Assembly (NCBI GenBank): GCA_034003745.1
Contig: JAVEYA010000090.1
Coordinates: forward strand, 1 to 9,107
Direction: 5' to 3'
DNA: 9,107 nucleotides
Source: JAVEYA01 sp034003745
Lineage (GTDB): Bacteria > Bacillota > Peptococcia > DRI-13 > PHAD01
Shown here: positions 1 through 6,676 of the stretch, piece by piece
How the letters are laid out: every line of letters begins with the position of its first letter
Position numbering within the stretch: the first letter of the stretch is position 1
The notes under the pieces: generated by a model
Seen by the model: only the letters and a program-made list of their open reading frames with translations
The model's database searches: none
Told to the model about the DNA's origin: nothing
Translations under genes and position numbers: made by a program

Positions 1-989
1 GAAAAAACCAGGTCATATTCTCCGACAAATTCCGTATACACGCCGTTAAAGCCCTTCTTAAAGCGGTAGAGGCCATATAGGGGGTTCTCTTCGGTCAGAT
101 GCCCGGGCACGCCCCGGAAGTCATACATCGTGCAATTATTGGCTTGGGCCCATTTGATCATGGTCCACTGCAGGAGGTAGTTGGGCATCACATTGCGGTG
201 GCTGTTGGAGGAAGCGCCGTAGATGTACCAGGCCTTGTCGCCGAAAAGAAAAGCGAGTGTCCCGGCAATAGGCCGTCCTTCATAATACGCCATAAACAGT
301 TTGAGATATCCGCGCGGGGTCAGGTAATCCCACAAATCGGCAAAATAATCATAGGGACGGACCAGAAACTTATCCCGCTCCGTAGTCTCTTTCAGCAGTT
401 TATAAAAAACAGGTAAATCTTTTTTGGTGCATTCTTCTTTAATTTCGACCCCTTTTTTCAGGGCCAGACGGATATTATAGCGGGTTTTTTCGTGAAAGTT
501 TTTAAAAAGCACTTCCTCCGGCAGGGTAATATCCAGCCGGAAAACAAACTTGGGCTGCACGCCCTCGAAACCCTCGCCTTTCTCGGCGTTAACAAACTTG
601 CGGCTCTTCAGATAGTCCCGGAATTTTTCATTTTCAGCGGGGATGTCCGGATCAATCTTCAGGAAAACAGCCTCACGGGACTGAGCCAACTTCTTGGCCT
701 CGCTAAAAAGAAAATCCATGAGCTCCCAATTATCGACATCCCCCACCGGCCCGCGCGGAGCATAGAAAATCAGCTTGCCTGTTCCCGGGATGCCGCGCTG
801 CAGAATGGTCAGGGCCGCGCAGGGCTCGCCTTGTTCATTTTCCACCAGGATACGGGCCGGGCGCCACGCGCCCCGCCCTTTGATCTCTCCCCATTCATAA
901 GATTGCAGGATGTGTCCTTTATCAGCGGATGCCACAAATTTATTGAAAAGGGCCCTTTCCTCCGGCCCGATCAGTCTGGAACGGTACAT
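1..989 (-). CDS. FemA/FemB-family peptidoglycan bridge aminoacyltransferase (C-terminus cut by window edge)
   Basis: Reading the minus strand from the ATG at 987-989 gives 329 uninterrupted codons that run off the left edge, so only the last residues are missing. Proteins of this family move amino acids from aminoacyl-tRNA onto the lipid II stem peptide at the inner face of the membrane, building the peptide cross-bridge. Seen here: an N-terminal SYEWGEIKG segment (residues 30-38), YAPRGPVGD (76-84), the HEKTRYNIRLALKKGV stretch (166-181), YIYGASS (255-261), YDFRGVPG (289-296) and LYRFKKGFNG (307-316). These are typical FemAB landmarks in the two GNAT-like subdomains. No coiled-coil arm is evident between them, unlike staphylococcal FemA, so it is closer to the shorter clostridial type of about 340 residues. 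The start is fixed by AGGAGGA just upstream. The gene has its own possible promoter and lies downstream of the pyrG terminator. Which amino acid it transfers cannot be told from sequence. Confidence 0.9.
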   Translation of the reverse strand, partial: MYRSRLIGPEERALFNKFVASADKGHILQSYEWGEIKGRGAWRPARILVENEQGEPCAALTILQRGIPGTGKLIFYAPRGPVGDVDNWELMDFLFSEAKKLAQSREAVFLKIDPDIPAENEKFRDYLKSRKFVNAEKGEGFEGVQPKFVFRLDITLPEEVLFKNFHEKTRYNIRLALKKGVEIKEECTKKDLPVFYKLLKETTERDKFLVRPYDYFADLWDYLTPRGYLKLFMAYYEGRPIAGTLAFLFGDKAWYIYGASSNSHRNVMPNYLLQWTMIKWAQANNCTMYDFRGVPGHLTEENPLYGLYRFKKGFNGVYTEFVGEYDLVF

Positions 990-993
990 GCTG

Positions 994-1000
994 TCCTCCT
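994..1000 (-). promoter_or_regulatory. Ribosome binding site of the FemAB-type gene
   Basis: On the minus strand AGGAGGA lies 4-5 bases before the ATG at 989. It is the only strong Shine-Dalgarno site near the start of this frame and supports the chosen initiation codon. Confidence 0.75.
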
Positions 1001-1026
1001 CGTAAAGATAGGTTGGTCCCAAATTT

Positions 1027-1055
1027 ATTGTAACCAAACTCTTCCATTATGTATA
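1027..1055 (-). promoter_or_regulatory. Possible sigma-A promoter of the FemAB-type gene
   Basis: The minus strand reads TATACA (1055-1050), a 17-base spacer, then TACAAT (1032-1027). The -10 matches the sigma-A consensus at 5 of 6 positions and the -35 at 4 of 6. It lies between the pyrG terminator and the start codon and would give a leader of about 30 bases. This is read by eye and has no experimental support. Confidence 0.45.
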
Positions 1056-1080
1056 CAGTAAAAATACAGTTGTACCTTAG

Positions 1081-1110
1081 AAAAACACAAATCGCCCGGC
1101 AGGCGATTTG
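1081..1110 (-). terminator. Rho-independent terminator of pyrG
   Basis: A perfect 9-bp stem (CAAATCGCC 1088-1096 with GGCGATTTG 1102-1110) encloses a 5-base loop. On the minus strand it is followed by TG and five T residues (1085-1081). It begins 17 bases after the pyrG stop codon, as expected for an intrinsic terminator, and separates pyrG from the FemAB-type gene. Confidence 0.85.
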
Positions 1111-1126
1111 CGAAGGGAACGAAATT

Positions 1127-2734
1127 CTAGCGCTGACTTTTCAATTGAACAGCCGCGCCGATAAAATCACGGAACAAAGGGTGCGGGCGGTTAGGGCGGG
1201 ATTTGAATTCCGGGTGGAACTGACAGCCGACAAACCAGGGATGATCGGTCAGTTCAATGATTTCCACCAGCCTTCCGTCGGGAGAGAGGCCGCTGATGAC
1301 CATACCCGCCTGGGTCAGGGCTTCCCGGTAGTCGTTATTGAATTCGAAGCGATGGCGGTGCCGTTCTCCGATTGTTTCCTCGCCGTAAGCCGCATAGGCT
1401 TTGGTGTTCGGCACCAGCCGGCAGGGGTACCTGCCCAGCCGCATGGTTCCACCCAGATCTTTGATGTTTTTCTGCTCGGGCAGAAGGTCGATAACCGGAT
1501 AGGCCACATCGGGGTCGAACTCGGTGCTGTTGGCGGCATAGCCCAGAACATTGCGCGCGAATTCCACCACAGACAACTGCATGCCTAAGCAGATGCCGAA
1601 CAGGGGGATTTTCTTCTCCCGGGCATAGCGGATGGCGGCAATTTTGCCTTCGATGGCCCGGTCTCCGAAGCCCCCCGGTATAAGAATGCAGTCCATATCT
1701 TTGAGTTTTTCGTCAATATCGCCATTTTCCAGAGAACCGGAGTAAATCAGATGAATTTTGACGCAGACATTGTGGAAAATGCCGGCGTGGCGCAAGGATT
1801 CGCTGACGCTCAAATAAGCGTCGGGCAGTTCGACGTATTTGCCGATCAGGCCCACATTAATAGAGCCCTGCGGCTCCTTAATCTTGCGAACGATTTCTTC
1901 CCATTCGGCCAACTCGGCCTCTCCGCACTCCAGATGCAGCCGCTCGATGACGATATCGTCCAGTCCTTCACTTTTTAAAGTAAGCGGTATTTCATAAATC
2001 GACTCGGCGTCGACGGCCTGAATCACCGCGTCTTTGTCGATGTCACAAAACAGCGCCAGCTTTTCCTCCATTTCCTTGGACAGGGGGAATTCGGAACGGC
2101 AGACGATAGCGTCCGGCTGGATGCCGATGCTGCGTAATTCCTTGACGGAATGCTGGGTAGGCTTGGTCTTGGCCTCGCCGGAGGCCCGCAGGTAAGGGAC
2201 CAGGGTGACATGGATGTACATAACGTTGTTCTTGCCCAAATCGCTTTTGAACTGGCGGATGGCCTCCAAAAAAGGCAGCGATTCGATATCTCCTACGGTA
2301 CCGCCAATCTCGGTAATGACGACATCGGGCTGGTTGTCCAACGCGACTTTATGCAGAGCGTCTTTGATTTCATTGGTGATATGCGGGATAACCTGTACGG
2401 TGCCGCCCAGGTAATCCCCTCTTCTTTCTTTGGCGATTACGGAAGCGTAAATTTGACCGGCTGTTACGTTCGCGCTGCGGGTAACATTGATATCGATGAA
2501 GCGCTCATAATGCCCCAGGTCCAAATCGGTCTCGGCCCCGTCTTCGGTCACGTATACTTCGCCATGCTGATAGGGGCTCATGGTTCCGGGGTCAACATTG
2601 ATATAAGGGTCAAATTTTAAGACGGCTACCTTTAAGCCGCGACTCTTTAAAAGCCTGCCCAGTGACGAGGAGGTAATCCCCTTCCCCAATGATGAGACAA
2701 CTCCGCCCGTAACAAAAATAAATTTAGCCGGCAA
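1127..2734 (-). CDS. pyrG: CTP synthase
   Basis: PyrG amidates UTP to CTP using ATP and glutamine, the last step of cytoplasmic pyrimidine nucleotide synthesis. The 535-residue product has the usual length. The N-terminal synthetase domain (about 1-265) carries the P-loop region FVTGGVVSSLGKGI (7-20), FDPYINVDPGTM (41-52) and EIGGTVGDIES (142-152). The C-terminal class I glutamine amidotransferase domain (about 293-530) has the oxyanion-hole segment PGGFGDR (353-359), the nucleophile Cys382 in GICLGMQ, and His507/Glu509 in FHPEF. All catalytic residues seem present. The start is TTG at 2732-2734, eight bases after AGGAGG; no in-frame ATG lies near, but an out-of-frame ATG sits five bases upstream. 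It follows rpoE, as in Bacillus, but has its own promoter and terminator. Confidence 0.98.
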   Translation of the reverse strand: MPAKFIFVTGGVVSSLGKGITSSSLGRLLKSRGLKVAVLKFDPYINVDPGTMSPYQHGEVYVTEDGAETDLDLGHYERFIDINVTRSANVTAGQIYASVIAKERRGDYLGGTVQVIPHITNEIKDALHKVALDNQPDVVITEIGGTVGDIESLPFLEAIRQFKSDLGKNNVMYIHVTLVPYLRASGEAKTKPTQHSVKELRSIGIQPDAIVCRSEFPLSKEMEEKLALFCDIDKDAVIQAVDAESIYEIPLTLKSEGLDDIVIERLHLECGEAELAEWEEIVRKIKEPQGSINVGLIGKYVELPDAYLSVSESLRHAGIFHNVCVKIHLIYSGSLENGDIDEKLKDMDCILIPGGFGDRAIEGKIAAIRYAREKKIPLFGICLGMQLSVVEFARNVLGYAANSTEFDPDVAYPVIDLLPEQKNIKDLGGTMRLGRYPCRLVPNTKAYAAYGEETIGERHRHRFEFNNDYREALTQAGMVISGLSPDGRLVEIIELTDHPWFVGCQFHPEFKSRPNRPHPLFRDFIGAAVQLKSQR

Positions 2735-2740
2735 TTCATA

Positions 2741-2748
2741 CCCCTCCT
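2741..2748 (-). promoter_or_regulatory. Ribosome binding site selecting the TTG start of pyrG
   Basis: The minus strand reads AGGAGGGG, with AGGAGG eight bases from the TTG at 2734 and only three bases from an ATG at 2739 in another frame. The spacing therefore favours the TTG, which opens the conserved PyrG N-terminus. Confidence 0.75.
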
Positions 2749-2794
2749 GTTATCCGACTTTATATTTTTTATATGTTTTTTGTATACCGTTTAA

Positions 2795-2823
2795 ATTTTA
2801 TACTTACGCCTGAGCGCAGTCAA
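2795..2823 (-). promoter_or_regulatory. Sigma-A-type promoter of pyrG
   Basis: The minus strand reads TTGACT (2823-2818), a 17-base spacer, then TAAAAT (2800-2795). Each hexamer matches the consensus at 5 of 6 positions. It follows directly after the rpoE terminator and would give a leader of about 50 bases. The expected initiation region (TTAAACGG) lacks the GGGC start that supports CTP-sensing reiterative transcription at Bacillus pyrG, and no attenuator hairpin is visible in the leader. Confidence 0.65.
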
Positions 2824-2825
2824 CT

Positions 2826-2855
2826 AAAATAGCCGGTAAAATACCGGCTTTTTTC
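2826..2855. terminator. Hairpin terminator after rpoE, potentially bidirectional
   Basis: A perfect 8-bp stem, AGCCGGTA (2831-2838) with TACCGGCT (2842-2849), has a 3-base loop. The minus-strand transcript of rpoE meets it seven bases after its stop codon and then runs into ATTTTA. Read on the plus strand, the hairpin is followed by a longer T run (2849-2855). It probably separates rpoE from the pyrG promoter. The short T tract on the minus strand suggests partial read-through is possible. Confidence 0.75.
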
Positions 2856-2856
2856 T

Positions 2857-3258
2857 TTATTCTTCCCACACGTCCTCTTCGAGCGCGCTGTTATCCGTGC
2901 TGCCGCCGTTGAATTCGTCTTCGCCTTCCTCCATATCTTCCTGCCAGGGACGGCGCTGAAAGGGGACGGTCCGGCCGGAGGACGTCGCCGCCGATAGATT
3001 ACGCCGGATGATTTTCCCCTGGGACCATTCCCTTAAGCCCCAACTGCCCTGTCCCAAAAAGGTAAAGCGGTTGTCGAGATTTATCTCGGTATGAACTGCC
3101 GCCATCAGCTGCGGATTGTCGATAGGAATTCCTTTAATATCGCATACTTGCTGCATCAGTTCGCGAAAGCTCTGACCTTGTCCGTAATCCCTGAGCAATT
3201 GATAGAGGATATCGACTTCGGACGTTTTGGGGTTTATTGGTTTTTCCATTCCTTCCAT
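2857..3258 (-). CDS. rpoE: DNA-directed RNA polymerase delta subunit
   Basis: Delta is a Firmicute-specific RNA polymerase subunit that affects transcription specificity and enzyme recycling. The 133-residue product starts with a HARE-HTH-type fold (about 15-80), including the diagnostic RFTFLGQGSWGLREW segment (64-78). A short basic stretch follows (KIIRRN and QRRPW, about 82-105), then an acidic tail in which 13 of the last 28 residues are Asp or Glu. This is the delta layout, though shorter than the Bacillus protein of about 170 residues because the acidic tail is reduced. Two ATGs in the same frame are possible. The one at 3264 abuts AGGAGGT, too close to use, while the one at 3258 sits seven bases from AGGAGG and is preferred. 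It lies 117 bases after argS with no hairpin between, so read-through from argS is likely, and pyrG follows. Confidence 0.9.
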   Translation of the reverse strand: MEGMEKPINPKTSEVDILYQLLRDYGQGQSFRELMQQVCDIKGIPIDNPQLMAAVHTEINLDNRFTFLGQGSWGLREWSQGKIIRRNLSAATSSGRTVPFQRRPWQEDMEEGEDEFNGGSTDNSALEEDVWEE

Positions 3259-3264
3259 GGGCAT

Positions 3265-3271
3265 ACCTCCT
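3265..3271 (-). promoter_or_regulatory. Ribosome binding site that decides the rpoE start
   Basis: AGGAGGT on the minus strand touches the first possible ATG (3264) but lies seven bases from the second (3258). Normal spacing favours the second ATG, shortening the open frame by two codons. Confidence 0.7.
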
Positions 3272-3375
3272 CTTCAGAAGTATAAATTTTCCCTACTATT
3301 CTCTATGCCGGGCTCATCTTCCTGCATGATTTCCTATGTATTTTGCACTTTTTTCTTAAACGTATCCCTATCATC

Positions 3376-5043
3376 TTACATTCTTTCCGGCGCGGTTATG
3401 CCCAATAATTCCAAAACATTGCGCAGCGTAATCCGGGCCGCGTCCACGAGGATTAAACGGGCGGCACACAGCTGCTCATCGTCGCACAAAACGCGGCAGC
3501 TATTATAGAAGCTGTGAAACAGTGAGGCCAGCTCGTGGGCATAACGGGTCATGCGATGAGGCTCGCGGTTCAGGGCCGCTTCGGCGATTTCATCGGGCAG
3601 GTCGGCGATTTTGCGGATGAGCTCGACTTCTCCCGCTTCTGTAAGAACGTCAAAATCAATTCCGGCCGGATCGGGCATTTTCCCGGGATAGGCTTTGATG
3701 ATGCTGTTAATGCGGGCATGGGCATATTGCACATAATAGACCGGATTGTCGTTGGATTCCTGTTTGGCTAAATCCAGGTCAAAGTCGAGGTGGGAATCGG
3801 CGCTGCGCATAACAAAGAAAAACCGTGCGGCGTCCCGGCCCACTTCTTCCACCAGTTCGGACAAGGTAACATATTGGCCGCTGCGCTTGGACATGCGTAC
3901 GATTTCCCCTTTGCGGTACAAACGCACCAACTGCATGAGGATAATCTGCAGATTGTCGGGGTTATAGCCCAGGGCCTGGATCGCGCCTTTCATTCTGGCG
4001 ACATGTCCGTGGTGGTCGGCGCCCCAGATATTAATGACTTCATCGAAACCTCTTTCAAATTTGTTCCGGTGATAAGCGATATCCGCTGCGAAATAAGTGG
4101 GTAATCCATTAGAGCGGATCATTACTTCGTCTTTTTCATCGCCGAAAAGGGTGGTCTTGAACCAGAGCGCCCCTTCTTTTTCATAGATATAGCCCTGTTC
4201 CTGCAATTTCTGCAAGGTCTGGGTGATCGCCCCGCTGTCATGCAGGCTCTGCTCGGAAAACCAGACGTCGTAATCGACGCCGAATTGGGCTAAGTCATGG
4301 CGGATTCCTGAAATTTTTTCTTCCAGGGCTTTTTGAATGAGGAACTCGCGGCGCAACTGGGATTCGATATGCAGATATTTATCTTTGACCTGTTTGATGA
4401 TATTTTTGACGGTAGCGGCAATGTCTTCGCCGTGATACCCTTCTTCGGGGAAGGGTACATCCTGGCCGTGCAGCTGCAGATAACGGGCTTCCAAAGATTT
4501 GCCGAAATTTTCAATCTGGTTGCCGGCATCGTTGATGTAGAATTCCCGCGTTACGGCGAAGCCTGCGGCCTCCAGCAAATTGGCGAGAGTATCGCCGAGC
4601 GCGGCGCCCCGGGCATTGCCCATGTGTAAAAGTCCCGTAGGATTGGCGCTGACAAATTCCACCTGGATCTTTTTGCCGCCGCCGGCGGAAGAATTGCCGT
4701 ATTGGCGGTCCCGGGCGATTACTTCCGGCAGGCAGGAATAAAACCAGGTTTTCTTTAAGAAGAAGTTCAAGAAACCGGGGCCGGCGATTTCTATCTTTTC
4801 AAAAACGTCCGGAGGCAGATATTCCACGATGAGCTGCGCGACTTGCCGGGGGGCCATTTTGGCCGCTTTGGCCATGACCAGGGCCACGTTCACCGCAAAG
4901 TCGCCGTGCGCTTTTTCCCGCGGGACTTCTACCGTAAATTCCGGTATGGCTGCGAAATCAAGCCGGCCGGCAGCCCGGGCCGATGTGAGCGCCGCAATGA
5001 CCTCGGCGCGTATTTTTTCCCGCATGGAAGCGACAATACTCAT
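3376..5043 (-). CDS. argS: Arginyl-tRNA synthetase
   Basis: ArgS charges tRNA-Arg with arginine in the cytoplasm. It is a class I synthetase. The 555-residue product has the usual bacterial length. An N-terminal Add-1 domain for tRNA recognition (about 7-95, with HGDFAVNVA at 46-54) precedes the catalytic domain. That domain carries ANPTGLLHMGNARG (133-146; HMGN is the HIGH signature), GADHHGH (341-347) and MSKRSG (384-389, the KMSKS-like loop). The C-terminal all-helical anticodon-binding domain (about 435-555) ends in LLGITAPERM. The open frame extends 43 codons further upstream, but that stretch crosses the promoter and is unlike ArgS. The ATG at 5043 has GGAGG ten bases before it and gives the expected N-terminus. 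The leader of about 27 bases is too short for a T-box. Confidence 0.98.
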   Translation of the reverse strand: MSIVASMREKIRAEVIAALTSARAAGRLDFAAIPEFTVEVPREKAHGDFAVNVALVMAKAAKMAPRQVAQLIVEYLPPDVFEKIEIAGPGFLNFFLKKTWFYSCLPEVIARDRQYGNSSAGGGKKIQVEFVSANPTGLLHMGNARGAALGDTLANLLEAAGFAVTREFYINDAGNQIENFGKSLEARYLQLHGQDVPFPEEGYHGEDIAATVKNIIKQVKDKYLHIESQLRREFLIQKALEEKISGIRHDLAQFGVDYDVWFSEQSLHDSGAITQTLQKLQEQGYIYEKEGALWFKTTLFGDEKDEVMIRSNGLPTYFAADIAYHRNKFERGFDEVINIWGADHHGHVARMKGAIQALGYNPDNLQIILMQLVRLYRKGEIVRMSKRSGQYVTLSELVEEVGRDAARFFFVMRSADSHLDFDLDLAKQESNDNPVYYVQYAHARINSIIKAYPGKMPDPAGIDFDVLTEAGEVELIRKIADLPDEIAEAALNREPHRMTRYAHELASLFHSFYNSCRVLCDDEQLCAARLILVDAARITLRNVLELLGITAPERM

Positions 5044-5076
5044 TTGGGGGGTTCCTCCAATTCTTTTCCTTGAACA

Positions 5077-5106
5077 ATTATATGTTGGACAGAACGAAGA
5101 TGTCAA
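5077..5106 (-). promoter_or_regulatory. Consensus sigma-A promoter of argS
   Basis: The minus strand reads TTGACA (5106-5101), an 18-base spacer, then TATAAT (5082-5077). Both hexamers match the sigma-A consensus perfectly. Transcription would begin near 5070, about 27 bases before the argS ATG, and should also serve rpoE, since no terminator is visible between the two genes. Confidence 0.85.
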
Positions 5107-5139
5107 TGTCCCGGAGGGCGATGCACCCCAAGAAAAATC

Positions 5140-5284
5140 AAGCGGGCTGCCGCAAAACAATGGGTGTGTCATTCTGAGACCATATAATGGTTGAAGAATC
5201 TTAAAAATCGGAGCAACCTATCCCGATATGATTAAGATCCTTCGCCTTGCTCAGGATGACAATCTGTTTTGCAGCAGCCCGCTT
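5140..5284. repeat. Imperfect palindrome of about 145 bp (dispersed intergenic repeat type)
   Basis: Three nested arm pairs form one long inverted repeat. Outer arms 5140-5159 and 5265-5284 match at 19 of 20 positions. Middle arms 5167-5178 (TGTCATTCTGAG) and 5250-5261 match at 11 of 12. Inner arms 5193-5204 (GAAGAATCTTAA) and 5232-5243 match at 11 of 12. A short ATCGG/CCGAT stem (5207-5211 with 5223-5227) closes the centre. The TCATCCTGAG...GAAGGATCTT core resembles a widespread intergenic repeat seen in many bacterial genomes, whose translation on this strand (HPEQGEGS) produces spurious short proteins. The element holds no plausible gene. It follows ypeB on the transcribed strand, and the T-rich GATTTTTCTT just beyond its outer arm could help terminate ypeB transcription. 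Copy number elsewhere is unknown from this window. Confidence 0.8.
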
Positions 5285-5301
5285 TTCCCCGAACAGAATC
5301 C

Positions 5302-6675
5302 TCAGGCGCCGGCAACATTAAAGTTGTGTTTCTGCGGTGGCGTAATGCGGGTGAATTCTTCTTCGATGCCGGTATGCGTATTATAGTAGATGACGAAGTC
5401 TTCCTTGGCAAAAGATCCACGCACTTCCCAGGTCAGGACTTCCTGGCCCCAATAGTTGTCAATCAAAGCCAGGCGGATCAAATCCACCTGCAGATTGGGG
5501 CTGAGCGTGGCGCGCAGCCGCTCCTCGCTGATAACCGGCGGGGGAAGATTCCTGGTCTGATGGTTCATATAGTAGGGCGTACCCTCAAAGCCGATGATGT
5601 CGCCCTCATCCAGGGCCACTTGCACGGAAAGCTGGTCAGGGTAAATCAGGATATCGCCCTGCCGGGGCACAAAGGTAAAAATCCCGTTGTTGTCCTCCAT
5701 ATCGGTATCTATCTGCACCAAATTAAAGTAGCCGTGATTCTGCAGAAATTCGCGGGCCCGGCGCCCTGCTTCATCAAGGGTGACTTGGGCCCCGGCGGCG
5801 GCTTTCGGCTTCAGCGCCCAGACAATGGTTCCGTCCAGCTTGCTGACATCCATATAGACAGGGATTTCACCCTTCTTTTGCGTGGAAAATTCCAGCCCAT
5901 AGGTGGGGATATTGCCCGCGCCTTCATATATCAAGCGGACTTCCGGCGCGCTGCCGCCGAACCACCATTGGCCGGCCAGCTTCTTGGCCTCTTCCAGGCT
6001 GATTTTCTTTTCCCCGGTCATTTTTTTCTCGTCCGCCCGGACGGTTTGAAAGTCTTCGCCCAACTCCAGTTCCGGGTACTCTTCCATCTTCTGCTCCATA
6101 ATTTCGAAACCGTCCAGAATTGTATTATCGGCTAATTTGGTGTTGGAATTAATGGCGGCTAATTCTACCTCGGTCCAGCTCAGCTGCTTGTCCAAAACGC
6201 CGGCCGCCAGCTTGACCAGTTCGCCGTCCAAATTGTTGGCCCGCTCATAAAGCTGTTTTAAAATATTTATTTCCCCTTCAGAGAGGGCGCCCGCTTCTTT
6301 GGTGACCCGGCTCAGCAGGGCGTGGGTGATTTCACCCGTATCGGAGAGGAATTTCTCCGTATTGGATAAAGAGACAAAGGCCAGGGGCAGCCCGCCGATA
6401 TTGGACTGGGCGGCAAAAGCCTGCCGCCACAGGGAGGCCAGCCCGATGACGCCCTGTTCTGCGGAACTGGAGACAATTAATTGGGCCAGTTGCCCGGTGA
6501 TGATATCAATGTGCCAGACCAGTTCATAGAAATTCTTTTGATATTGGCTTTCCGCCCTGTTTTGTAAACCTTGCCGGGCCTGGGACTCCTGCAGCCCCCA
6601 AACACCGGTAGCCAAGAGCGCTAAAATGAGTATGCCGGGAATAATCCAGTTACGTTTATTTCTCAAATTTTTCAC
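5302..6675 (-). CDS. ypeB: Germination protein YpeB (PepSY-domain partner of SleB)
   Basis: YpeB is needed for SleB to be placed and kept stable in the dormant spore; it inhibits SleB until germination, when YpeB is degraded. The 457-residue product matches the usual length of about 450. A short basic N-terminus precedes one membrane segment (about 10-28), then a helical N-terminal domain (about 40-200, with FYELVWHIDIITGQL at 49-63). Three PepSY-like repeats follow, at about 225-287 (SLEEAKKLAGQWW), 296-366 and 382-443. The gene starts one base after the sleB stop, so the two are translationally coupled. GTG at 6675 is the annotated start. However, GAGGTG lies six bases before a TTG at 6666, which would give an N-terminus three residues shorter (RNKRNW) and may be the true start. 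Confidence 0.93.
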   Translation of the reverse strand: MKNLRNKRNWIIPGILILALLATGVWGLQESQARQGLQNRAESQYQKNFYELVWHIDIITGQLAQLIVSSSAEQGVIGLASLWRQAFAAQSNIGGLPLAFVSLSNTEKFLSDTGEITHALLSRVTKEAGALSEGEINILKQLYERANNLDGELVKLAAGVLDKQLSWTEVELAAINSNTKLADNTILDGFEIMEQKMEEYPELELGEDFQTVRADEKKMTGEKKISLEEAKKLAGQWWFGGSAPEVRLIYEGAGNIPTYGLEFSTQKKGEIPVYMDVSKLDGTIVWALKPKAAAGAQVTLDEAGRRAREFLQNHGYFNLVQIDTDMEDNNGIFTFVPRQGDILIYPDQLSVQVALDEGDIIGFEGTPYYMNHQTRNLPPPVISEERLRATLSPNLQVDLIRLALIDNYWGQEVLTWEVRGSFAKEDFVIYYNTHTGIEEEFTRITPPQKHNFNVAGA

Positions 6676-6676
6676 C

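Noticed and set aside
492..1588. Long plus-strand open frames across the FemAB gene and pyrG
   Set aside because: Both are antisense to clearly recognised proteins, and their translations match no family I know.
2749..2794. AT-rich leader of pyrG as a possible riboswitch
   Set aside because: It has about 46 bases with no stable hairpin or conserved motif, too short and featureless for any class I know.
3265..3375. Separate promoter for rpoE using TATACT at 3284-3279
   Set aside because: No acceptable -35 lies 16-18 bases upstream and no terminator follows argS, so co-transcription is simpler.
5044..5172. N-terminal extension of argS to an ATG at 5172
   Set aside because: It would cross the perfect promoter and enter the palindrome, and its residues do not look like ArgS. 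The ATG at 5043 gives the family length.
5232..5420. 62-codon minus-strand frame ending HPEQGEGS
   Set aside because: It overlaps ypeB in another frame and its tail is translated intergenic repeat, a known source of spurious proteins.
5269..6135. 288-codon open frame on the plus strand
   Set aside because: It lies wholly antisense to ypeB, has no ribosome binding site and no recognisable domain. It is a shadow of the GC-rich codon pattern of the real gene.
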